Assembly (NCBI GenBank): GCA_903940225.1
Contig: CAJAKC010000009.1
Location: 1 to 64,000 of the forward strand
Direction of reading: 5' to 3'
Length of the DNA stretch: 64,000 nucleotides
DNA from: an uncultured Microbacteriaceae bacterium
Lineage (GTDB): Bacteria > Actinomycetota > Actinomycetes > Actinomycetales > Microbacteriaceae
The position numbers and the translations under genes are program-made. The notes below the pieces were generated by a model. It was not told the DNA's origin and did not search any database. It saw nothing but the letters and a program-made list of their open reading frames with translations. Shown piece after piece: positions 10,222-16,917 of the stretch. The first letter of the stretch is position 1. Every line of letters starts with the position of its first letter.

Positions 10222-10687
10222 CACGAGAGAAGCTGCCGGGCGTGACGCGCTCGCGCAAATGACGCCGGTCTCCACAATCGGTGACCTACTGTCGAGCGAG
10301 CAGACCGACAACATTGCGACGCTCCGCTTTTCCGCACGGATGACGGGCTACGTTGGCTGGGTGTGGGTTGTCTCGCTCGCCGTCGATGGTGACAACACAA
10401 CAATCCTCGAAACCGAGCTTGTCGCCGGCGAGGAAGCGGTGATCGCCCCTGACTGGGTGCCGTGGGCTGATCGACTTCGCGAATACGAAGAGTCGATTGC
10501 CGCGGGCATCGAGGCCGAAGAGGTGATCATCGTCGCCGAGGACGAACTCGATGACGATGACGATGACGATGATTTCGACGACGACCTGTTGGACGGCGTC
10601 GATGAGGCCGACAGCATCGACGAGGACGAGGACGAGGACGACGACGATGATGATGACGCGTTCGTCGTCATCGACGACAAAGACTAA
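10205..10687 (+). CDS. DUF3027 family protein with acidic tail
   Basis: The 160-aa protein carries a DUF3027 core (about residues 38-90): GYVGWVWVVSLAVD and APDWVPWADRL are family hallmarks. It ends in about 50 residues that are almost all Asp/Glu. The function is unknown. The gene overlaps the cold-shock gene by 17 nt in another frame, so translation is probably coupled. The acidic tail is encoded by a long GAY/GAR tract that creates Ser-rich and Thr-rich shadow ORFs. Its stop codon overlaps the serC stop on the other strand. Confidence 0.82.
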   Translation: MTLTLNTREAAGRDALAQMTPVSTIGDLLSSEQTDNIATLRFSARMTGYVGWVWVVSLAVDGDNTTILETELVAGEEAVIAPDWVPWADRLREYEESIAAGIEAEEVIIVAEDELDDDDDDDDFDDDLLDGVDEADSIDEDEDEDDDDDDDAFVVIDDKD

Positions 10688-11790
10688 AGCGCAGCGATCG
10701 CCGCATCAATCGCGCCGAGCAGGCGCGACACATCGGTCGGCTCAACCGCGGTAAACGTCGCGATGCGCAATTGGTTACGACCCAGCTTGCGATACGGGTC
10801 GATGTCGACGATGCCATTTGCACGAAGCATCGCCGAAACCGTCGCCGCGTTGACGGAGTCGTCAAAGTCAATCGTCGCAACAACCTGTGAACGGTGATCG
10901 GGGTTGGTGACGAACGGTGTCGCGTTCGGGTGTTTCTCCGCCCACGAATAAACCATCCCCGACGACTCGCGAGTGCGCGCATCGGCCCACGCGAGCCCAC
11001 CGCTGTCCAGCATCCACCGAATCTGCGCCTCCATCAGCAAGAGAGTCGCGATGGCGGGTGTGTTGAGTGTCTGGTCAAGACGAGAGTTATCGACGGCAAC
11101 GCTGAGGCTGAGGAACTCTGGGATGTATCGGTCAGAAGCGGCAATACGTTCGATGCGCTCAATCGCCGCTGGGGACATGAGCGCAAACCACAGGCCACCA
11201 TCGGACGCAAAGTTCTTCTGCGGCGCGAAATAGTAAACATCCGTCTCGCTAACGTCGATGTTCACACCACCGGCGGCACTCGTCGCGTCGACCACGGTGA
11301 GTGAGTCGCGAGGACCCTGGCGGCGAACGGCGGCCATCGCACCGGTTGATGTTTCGTTGTGGGGGAAGGCGAACACGTCGGCCTCTTCTCCGCCGGTGAA
11401 GGCCGACACGGTTCCCGGTTCACCCACGACGACCGCGGGGGACTGCAACCAGGGCGCCCCTGCTGCCGTGACAAATTTGTGACCAAATTCGCCGAACGAC
11501 AGATGCGCACTGCGCCGCTCAATCAACGAAAAAGCCGCGGCATCCCAAAACGCTGTCGAGCCACCGTTGCCCAGGACGACTTCGTAACCTGCGGGCAGTC
11601 GGTAGAGCTCGGCAAGACCGCTACGAACTCGGCCGACGAGATCGCGGACGGGCTTTTGCCGGTGAGAGGTGCCGAGGAGGTGGGAGTGCTTGACAAGGTG
11701 CGCGACCTGTTCGGCGCGGATCTTGGACGGCCCACAACCAAATCGACCGTCGACGGGAACCAACTCGTCGGGCAGTCGGAAGTCGCTCAT
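10684..11790 (-). CDS. serC: Phosphoserine aminotransferase
   Basis: The 368-aa PLP-dependent class V aminotransferase converts 3-phosphohydroxypyruvate and glutamate to phosphoserine in serine synthesis. The start VDGRFGCGPSK and the PLP-lysine segment FAPQKNFASDGG are typical of the actinobacterial SerC subgroup. TSAAGG and NETSTG lie in the active site. On the minus strand TAAAAT lies 6 nt before the ATG, though the 6-nt spacer GAGGTA could also serve as a Shine-Dalgarno. Confidence 0.95.
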   Translation of the reverse strand: MSDFRLPDELVPVDGRFGCGPSKIRAEQVAHLVKHSHLLGTSHRQKPVRDLVGRVRSGLAELYRLPAGYEVVLGNGGSTAFWDAAAFSLIERRSAHLSFGEFGHKFVTAAGAPWLQSPAVVVGEPGTVSAFTGGEEADVFAFPHNETSTGAMAAVRRQGPRDSLTVVDATSAAGGVNIDVSETDVYYFAPQKNFASDGGLWFALMSPAAIERIERIAASDRYIPEFLSLSVAVDNSRLDQTLNTPAIATLLLMEAQIRWMLDSGGLAWADARTRESSGMVYSWAEKHPNATPFVTNPDHRSQVVATIDFDDSVNAATVSAMLRANGIVDIDPYRKLGRNQLRIATFTAVEPTDVSRLLGAIDAAIAAL

Positions 11791-11858
11791 TACCTCATTT
11801 TAGTCGCCATCCACAGCCCATGAATATCCCCAGAAACCGCCACGCGCGGGGCCTCGCT

Positions 11859-11888
11859 TTGGCTTCTCGGAGAGCGCTTTGGTACCCT
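11859..11888 (+). promoter_or_regulatory. Promoter of the NlpC/P60 gene
   Basis: TTGGCT (11859-11864) and TACCCT (11883-11888) are spaced 18 nt apart. The predicted start near 11895 gives a leader of about 55 nt and excludes the ATG at 11820 as the translation start. Confidence 0.5.
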
Positions 11889-11948
11889 AGAGGTAGTTCG
11901 CAGGCGCCACCGTGCCGCATGAACCGCATCAGATTCAGGAGATTTCTC

Positions 11949-12677
11949 TTGGCAAACGTTTTGTTCCATCTCGGTCGCCGTTCGGCGCTCGCTCTCAAAA
12001 CCAACTCTCGACGACTTGCTCGAGGCCTTCGTCGGGTCACTAGCCGACTCGCGGGTGCGCTACGCAACGACGGTTTTCGCCGATTGAGCACCGTCACGAT
12101 CGGCTCGTCACTAATCGGGGCATTTGCCTTTCCCGCTTTCGCGATGGGGCCGGAAACTGTCGACAACACTCGCGAAGGCCTGACCGTAGTTGCAGCCGAC
12201 GGAATCACCGTCGTCAGCAAAGACGCGTTCAAGGCACTCTCCGCCGCGCAGGCTGCTCGCGCAGGCCTGACAATCAACTACCCGTCCTACAGCGGCCCCT
12301 CCGTCGGCGACTATCTCAAAAACCCGGCGTACCCGGATTATGACCTGTCCGCCGTATTCGCGGTTGCGAAGAAATACGTTGGGATCCCTTATCGGTTTGG
12401 TGGGTCATCTCCCGCCGGCTTTGACTGCTCTGGCTACATCCAGTTCGTCTACGCGCAGTTCGGAATCTCCCTCCCACACTCGGTGAGTGGGCAAGCCGCC
12501 CGCGGAAAGCCGATCCACCTGAAAGACGCAAAACCCGGAGACCTCGTCATCATGTCAGGGCACAACGGCTTCTACGCAGGGAACGGAATGATCCTTGACT
12601 CGCCTCGCACCGGTGGTTCCGTGAGCATCCGGCCAATCTGGACCGAGTCCTACTACATCGTTCGTCTCGGAATTTAG
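11949..12677 (+). CDS. NlpC/P60 cell-wall hydrolase
   Basis: The secreted or anchored peptidoglycan endopeptidase is about 242 aa from the TTG start. A long basic N-terminal region leads into a hydrophobic signal segment ending in AFPAFA. The C-terminal NlpC/P60 domain starts near AKKYVGIPYRFGG, has the catalytic Cys in FDCSGY, and has the catalytic His in SGHNGFYAG. It cleaves stem-peptide bonds in the cell wall. I prefer the TTG at 11949 because AGGAGA lies 7 nt upstream and the promoter lies downstream of the longer ATG. The N-terminal stretch before the signal segment is unusually long and arginine-rich, which is atypical for Sec signals. Confidence 0.88.
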   Translation: MANVLFHLGRRSALALKTNSRRLARGLRRVTSRLAGALRNDGFRRLSTVTIGSSLIGAFAFPAFAMGPETVDNTREGLTVVAADGITVVSKDAFKALSAAQAARAGLTINYPSYSGPSVGDYLKNPAYPDYDLSAVFAVAKKYVGIPYRFGGSSPAGFDCSGYIQFVYAQFGISLPHSVSGQAARGKPIHLKDAKPGDLVIMSGHNGFYAGNGMILDSPRTGGSVSIRPIWTESYYIVRLGI

Positions 12678-12696
12678 TTTTCCGCCAATACACGGT

Positions 12697-12720
12697 CCGT
12701 TCACTGAACGGGGTTAGTCT
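12697..12720 (+). promoter_or_regulatory. Inverted repeat over a leaderless promoter
   Basis: CCGTTCA-C-TGAACGG is a perfect 7-bp inverted repeat (12697-12711), immediately followed by TAGTCT (12715-12720), which lies 6 nt before a GTG. The repeat sits where RNA polymerase would contact the spacer, so it could be an operator. It could instead be a weak terminator for the NlpC gene. Confidence 0.4.
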
Positions 12721-12726
12721 GAGCGG

Positions 12727-12867
12727 GTGACCAACACACACCGGAGCATTCACGTCATAGACGGCTCCCGCGTAACCTCAACCCGAGGATTCACGTGGGA
12801 ACACCCGATATGTCCGAGCACCGTGACGCGGCCCCGCGGCCGCACCACGTCGAGGCACTGTCACTAA
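12727..12867 (+). CDS. Possible 46-codon leader ORF
   Basis: A GTG-initiated frame of 46 codons lies 6 nt after TAGTCT, the spacing seen for other leaderless genes here. It encodes a basic peptide with five His residues (two near the end, RHCH). Its TAA falls in the loop of the intrinsic terminator at 12854-12882. I recognise no family. The layout resembles a leader peptide that attenuates the downstream HNH gene, or it may be chance. It is too short for the ORF track. Confidence 0.3.
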   Translation: MTNTHRSIHVIDGSRVTSTRGFTWEHPICPSTVTRPRGRTTSRHCH

Positions 12868-12882
12868 GACAGTGCCTTTTTT
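12854..12882 (+). terminator. Intrinsic terminator before the HNH gene
   Basis: GGCACTGTC and GACAGTGCC form a perfect 9-bp stem with a 5-nt loop (ACTAA), followed by six T residues. It lies between the leader region and the HNH gene, about 70 nt before that gene's start. Confidence 0.85.
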
Positions 12883-12951
12883 GTGCTCACGAACCGGTCG
12901 ATTTGGCACGACCCGACAGCCCACACTCCATGCGGGCACGAAAGGAACACC

Positions 12952-13443
12952 ATGAGAACCCTCGTCCTGAACGCCGGCTATGAGCCGCTTGCCGTCGTGT
13001 CCGATCGGCGCGCAATCGTGCTCGTCATGACCGGCAAAGCCGCCATCCTCAGCCACGAAGCGAACCATCCCGTCTTTGGAATCAGCGGACTGTGGGATCG
13101 CCCCAGCGTCGTCATCCTCACTCGGTACGTCAAGGTGCCCATGACAAACGGAGTCCCCCTGACCCGTCGCGGAGTGTTGCGCAGGGACAACAACCGCTGT
13201 GCCTATTGCGGCAAAGCCGCCAACACCATCGACCACGTTCAGCCGAAATCGCGAGGCGGTGCAGACAGTTGGGAAAACCTCGTCGCCTGCTGCGTCCGAT
13301 GCAACAACGAAAAAGCCGACCGGACCCTGCGCGAAATGGGGTGGACTCTCGGCGTGAAACCCAAACAGCCACACGGTACCTCGTGGCTCGTGCGCGGGCT
13401 GGATCGAGACGTACCCGCCTGGAGCGACTACCTCGCGGCCTGA
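12952..13443 (+). CDS. HNH endonuclease family protein
   Basis: The 163-aa protein begins MRTLVLNAGYEPL, the signature start of a conserved bacterial HNH family. The nuclease fold is complete: a CxxC zinc knuckle (CAYCG), the catalytic DHVQPKSRGG, and a second knuckle CVRCNNEK. Proteins of this kind are common in actinobacteria and cyanobacteria but their target is not established. AAAGGAA lies 6 nt before the ATG at 12952; the longer ORF start has no site. No clear promoter lies between the terminator and the start, so readthrough of the leader terminator may drive it. Confidence 0.88.
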   Translation: MRTLVLNAGYEPLAVVSDRRAIVLVMTGKAAILSHEANHPVFGISGLWDRPSVVILTRYVKVPMTNGVPLTRRGVLRRDNNRCAYCGKAANTIDHVQPKSRGGADSWENLVACCVRCNNEKADRTLREMGWTLGVKPKQPHGTSWLVRGLDRDVPAWSDYLAA

Positions 13444-13485
13444 CACCCGCACACCAACCGTCGCCCGTGCGACAATGGTGTGCAC

Positions 13486-13557
13486 GCCTTCGTAGCTCAA
13501 TGGAAGAGCAGTTCCGTCCTAAGGAAAGGGTTGGGGGTTCGAGTCCCTCCGAGGGCA
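13486..13557 (+). tRNA. tRNA-Arg (CCT)
   Basis: The 72-nt cloverleaf has acceptor GCCTTCG paired with CGAGGGC (one G-T pair), loop GTCCTAA giving anticodon CCT (reads AGG), and T-arm GGGGGTTCGAGTCCCTC. The CCA is not encoded. Its 3' end is duplicated downstream. Confidence 0.93.
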
Positions 13558-13711
13558 CCCTTACGCCGCTGTAATGCGTTTCTGTTGAATCAGACAGGGG
13601 AATCCACAGGATTCCCCTGCTCCGAGGGCACCCTTACGCCGCTTTATAGCGTTCCCGGCAGGTTAAGACGTGACAACCCACTGGGTTGTCACGCTCCTCG
13701 GGCACGATTAC
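13547..13711 (+). repeat. Tandem array of tRNA-Arg 3'-end copies with hairpins
   Basis: CTCCGAGGGCACCCTTACGC begins a 24-nt perfect direct repeat at 13547 and 13620. A third, diverged copy (CTCC..GGGCAC..TTAC) starts at 13694. The period is 73-74 bp. Between copies stand two perfect 11-bp hairpins with 3-nt loops: CAGGGGAATCC/GGATTCCCCTG (13595-13619) and CGTGACAACCC/GGGTTGTCACG (13669-13693). They occupy the same place in each unit but have different sequence. Neither is followed by a T tract. The array could be attachment-site scars or structured RNA tails. Confidence 0.75.
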
Positions 13712-13728
13712 ATGTCCGAGGTCCGCCG

Positions 13729-13734
13729 TAGCCT
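13729..13734 (+). promoter_or_regulatory. -10 element of the FN3-RCC1 gene
   Basis: TAGCCT is followed by exactly 6 nt and then the ATG at 13741, which predicts a leaderless transcript. No convincing -35 is visible. Confidence 0.5.
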
Positions 13735-13740
13735 GCGGAC

Positions 13741-16700
13741 ATGGAGAAAAACACTCAACTGACGTGGTCACGTCGCGCCCGAATCGCGTGGACGCTCATC
13801 GTCGCCGCGGTACTCATGATTCCCACCGGGCTCGGTTCTGCCCCGGCGGCCGCGGCGGGAACCGCCCCTGGGCCGATTCCGTCGATTTCCTTGGTTTCGC
13901 GTGGTGTGAACTCGGTAACCGTTTCGTGGGAAGCCCCATGGACCGATGGGGGTGCACCGATAACCGACTACGGTATCGAGATTCGAGCAGTCGGCGGTGA
14001 ATGGGTTCGTGCCGCCGAGGACGTTTCAACCGCACAAACGGCGGTTGTGCGCGGAATGCAAAACGATACGGATTTCAATATCCGAGTATTCGCGACTAAC
14101 GCAAATGGTGACGGTCCGGCGACTGTGTACGGTTCAATGTCGACGCTTATCTCGAATAACGAAGATCTGTGTGGCGCGGCCACGGGCCAGTCCTTGAGTT
14201 GCTTCACGTACACCAAGTCGGTGCGGACGGTCACCTACTACGACTATCCGACCCCCAGCGCAGCGACGCGTCACGCGGCTTCCGACATTATCGATATGGA
14301 GGGCCTCTGCTACCTGAGCCGATCAGTAGGTGTCATTTGTTCGAGCGAATGGAACAACAGACACGGTGAACTCGGACAGGGCTTGACTGGCGGTCCAATA
14401 GCGAATTTCAGGGTGCCCGTTCCTACAGACAGCACGATTGTGTCGATAACGAGCGACTCCCAGCGAAACTGTGCCCTCGACTCGGCCCGTCGATTGTGGT
14501 GTTGGGGGATGTCCCGCGACGACGCAGGAAATGAGCAACCCCTCTTGTCACCAACAATTGTCAAGACCGGTGTCGTGCAGTACGAAGGCTCATGCGCGCG
14601 CTTGTGGGACGACACCGTCGAATGCCTCAACGCCGACTTCAAGTGGACGTCTATCCCGGGGATGACGCCGATCGTCGAGCTCGCAACGAGGCACGGATCC
14701 AGCTGGAACGGTTGCGGAATCACCGCAGACCGAAAAGTCTTGTGCTTCAATACGGTCGACAAGACGTGGGCGGAGCGTGCCGAATGGCAGGGCGCCGTTG
14801 ACATGGTCCACGGATCCGGCAGCCCAACCTGCGTTCTACTTGCCACGGGAGCCGTCAAATGCTTTGCGGGTTCAAATTACCGCGGAGAACTGGGGGACGG
14901 CAATCGTGGTCTCGGCGGTTATGCCTCGGTTAGATTGCCTGAGCCCGTAATCGCGCTCAGCACCAATAAGCGGGTGTGGACCCCGAATCACCTCACCTAC
15001 ACCTGTGCCGTCGGAGTATCGTCGGTTGTGTATTGCTGGGGCGAATTCCCGCATGCGTTTTCGACGGGACTGGGAATCACGACCGTCCCCCTCGAAGTAG
15101 CGGGTGGCGGGGCATTGGCGGTTCGCCCGTACAGTGCTCCGAGTACCGTGTCCGGTCTGGCGCAATCGTCACGCACTGCCACGACGACGTCCGTAACGTG
15201 GGGGTCGGCGACGAGCCCGGATACTCCAGTTCTTGGCCACGCTATTCGCTGGAGTACTGACCGCGGAGCCACGTGGGTGGTTGATTCAGGGGGGACAATG
15301 CGGGTATGGACGAGCACAACGCTCGAGACAAATTCCACCATTTTGGTGCAAGTCGCCGCGGTCAATGAAGCAGGTCGTGGTCCGTGGTCAGGAACGATCT
15401 CCGCGTCGACAACCACACCGCCCGCGCGACCGACAACTCTGCGCCAAATTTCTCGAACCAGCACGAGCGCTGTCATCGCTTGGACCCGATCCTCTGACGA
15501 AGACGAACCCATCACCGGTTACCGGATTCAATGGGCGAGCGACGGCAAATCGTGGAATGACGCACTCGTAGCGGCTGCGGACTCGTCGGCAACGATTCAG
15601 GGACTCCCCGTCGCTTCCGCGATTGAGATCCGTGTGCGGGCCGAAAATGCGGCGGGCGTCTCGTCGTGGACAGCACCGCTCCTCTTTGGCACATCGGGAA
15701 TGAACGCGCAAAGTGTCGTTGTCACCGATTCGCATGGGTCACCGGTCATTGGCGGCCGCGTGACCTGGGTGACGTCGAACGGGGCGTTCCAGTCAGCGGT
15801 CGATTACGGTCTCACATCAGACGGGTCTGTCACCTTCCCGCTCGCCCCGGCTGGCCAAGTCAACCTCACCCTTACCGGTGTACTTATTCCTGGCGGGGCG
15901 ACGGCGAATTATTCCACCACCGCACTCTTCGGAGCGGGTCGCACCCCGACCGTCCGATTTCCCGCCGAACCCAGCCGATCTCACCACGTGGTCCGTGTCA
16001 CTCTGCCAAATGGGATGCCGGTCATGGGTGCAACCGTCACATCCACTGAACTCGACCAGTACGCAACGGTGGATGGTGTTACCTTCGCCACTCCCGCGGT
16101 CAACTCCAGCGGAATCACGAACGAATTCGGCGAGGTGTATCTGGTTGGTTATTCGGACAACTCGACAACGGTGAATATCGAATACAACGACGGAGTCCTC
16201 ATTCAACGTTTATCCGGTCCGTTAGGTCGTACCGACGCTGATTTCCAATTCGAGGAAATGCCATGGATCGAATCCACAATCGACACGACCACCGCATCGG
16301 TCGGCCAGTTGGTGAGCATTCCGGTCACCGCCGAATCGTCGGCCGCGACCGTTCGGGTAGTTGCACCGGCGGGTGCCGCTCAAAAATGTAGGGGTCGCGT
16401 ACTCTCGGCACGGGTGAATGCCGCAGGACGGGCAACACTGAAAGTCTGTGCTAGCGCATCCGGCAGATACGCACTGGCGGGAACCGGCGCAGTCTCAACC
16501 GGCGCAGTTCAGCTGAACGTTCTGGGGACGAAGTCGCTTGGAGTCCGTAATGCCGTTGCTGTATCGCGTGCCCATGCCACGGCAAAGGTGACATGGACAG
16601 CACCGGCATTCACCGGTGGCAAGCCGATCACCGGCTACACCGTCAAGATCGTCAGTCCGACCGGAGCGACAATCTCCAAAGTCGTCACTGGCACGACGGC

Positions 16701-16806
16701 AACGTTCACGGGACTCCGCGGGGCTACGAAGTACACGGTCTCAATCACCCCTTCGACGCGACTCGGGAACGGCGTCACCGTCACTCGAACGGTGCCCGTC
16801 TCGTAA
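13741..16806 (+). CDS. Secreted FN3-RCC1 repeat protein
   Basis: The 1021-aa protein has a Sec signal peptide (basic start, hydrophobic core, cleavage near APAAAAG). Next comes a fibronectin type III domain (about 48-135), then an RCC1-like beta-propeller (about 140-455). I count seven blades, each with a Cys...Cys pair such as CALDSARRLWCWG. Two further FN3 domains follow (about 470-650), then a less clear region and a last FN3 module (GKPITGYTVKIVSP). No cell-wall sorting motif or C-terminal membrane helix is visible, so it is probably released or held non-covalently. RCC1 propellers bind proteins or carbohydrates; the ligand here is unknown. It sits directly behind the tRNA-Arg repeat array. 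Confidence 0.85.
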   Translation: MEKNTQLTWSRRARIAWTLIVAAVLMIPTGLGSAPAAAAGTAPGPIPSISLVSRGVNSVTVSWEAPWTDGGAPITDYGIEIRAVGGEWVRAAEDVSTAQTAVVRGMQNDTDFNIRVFATNANGDGPATVYGSMSTLISNNEDLCGAATGQSLSCFTYTKSVRTVTYYDYPTPSAATRHAASDIIDMEGLCYLSRSVGVICSSEWNNRHGELGQGLTGGPIANFRVPVPTDSTIVSITSDSQRNCALDSARRLWCWGMSRDDAGNEQPLLSPTIVKTGVVQYEGSCARLWDDTVECLNADFKWTSIPGMTPIVELATRHGSSWNGCGITADRKVLCFNTVDKTWAERAEWQGAVDMVHGSGSPTCVLLATGAVKCFAGSNYRGELGDGNRGLGGYASVRLPEPVIALSTNKRVWTPNHLTYTCAVGVSSVVYCWGEFPHAFSTGLGITTVPLEVAGGGALAVRPYSAPSTVSGLAQSSRTATTTSVTWGSATSPDTPVLGHAIRWSTDRGATWVVDSGGTMRVWTSTTLETNSTILVQVAAVNEAGRGPWSGTISASTTTPPARPTTLRQISRTSTSAVIAWTRSSDEDEPITGYRIQWASDGKSWNDALVAAADSSATIQGLPVASAIEIRVRAENAAGVSSWTAPLLFGTSGMNAQSVVVTDSHGSPVIGGRVTWVTSNGAFQSAVDYGLTSDGSVTFPLAPAGQVNLTLTGVLIPGGATANYSTTALFGAGRTPTVRFPAEPSRSHHVVRVTLPNGMPVMGATVTSTELDQYATVDGVTFATPAVNSSGITNEFGEVYLVGYSDNSTTVNIEYNDGVLIQRLSGPLGRTDADFQFEEMPWIESTIDTTTASVGQLVSIPVTAESSAATVRVVAPAGAAQKCRGRVLSARVNAAGRATLKVCASASGRYALAGTGAVSTGAVQLNVLGTKSLGVRNAVAVSRAHATAKVTWTAPAFTGGKPITGYTVKIVSPTGATISKVVTGTTATFTGLRGATKYTVSITPSTRLGNGVTVTRTVPVS

Positions 16807-16817
16807 CCCAATTGTCC

Positions 16818-16856
16818 GCCCGGTCGCGGCTTTCGTGCCTTTCTACGCGGCCGGGC
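16818..16856 (+). terminator. Hairpin after the FN3-RCC1 gene
   Basis: GCCCGGTCGCG pairs with CGCGGCCGGGC over 11 bp with one G-T pair and a 17-nt loop. There is no T tract, so termination efficiency is uncertain. Confidence 0.5.
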
Positions 16857-16917
16857 GGCTCCTTCACGGGGTGGGTTGCTACAGAGTTTTACACTGTGCG
16901 CGAGATAGCGTGAAACC

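Noticed and set aside
10348-10680. Ser-rich and Thr-rich ORFs over the DUF3027 3' end
   Set aside because: They arise from the GAY/GAR acidic tract read in other frames; low complexity only.
11820-11948. Longer N-terminus for the NlpC/P60 protein
   Set aside because: The likely promoter and the AGGAGA site lie downstream of the ATG at 11820.
13547-13711. CRISPR array
   Set aside because: Only three repeat copies, the spacers are themselves palindromic, no cas genes, and the repeat is a tRNA 3' end.
13558-13730. Additional tRNA genes in the repeat array
   Set aside because: Only the 3' acceptor-like portion is copied; no D-arm or anticodon arm can be folded in the later copies.
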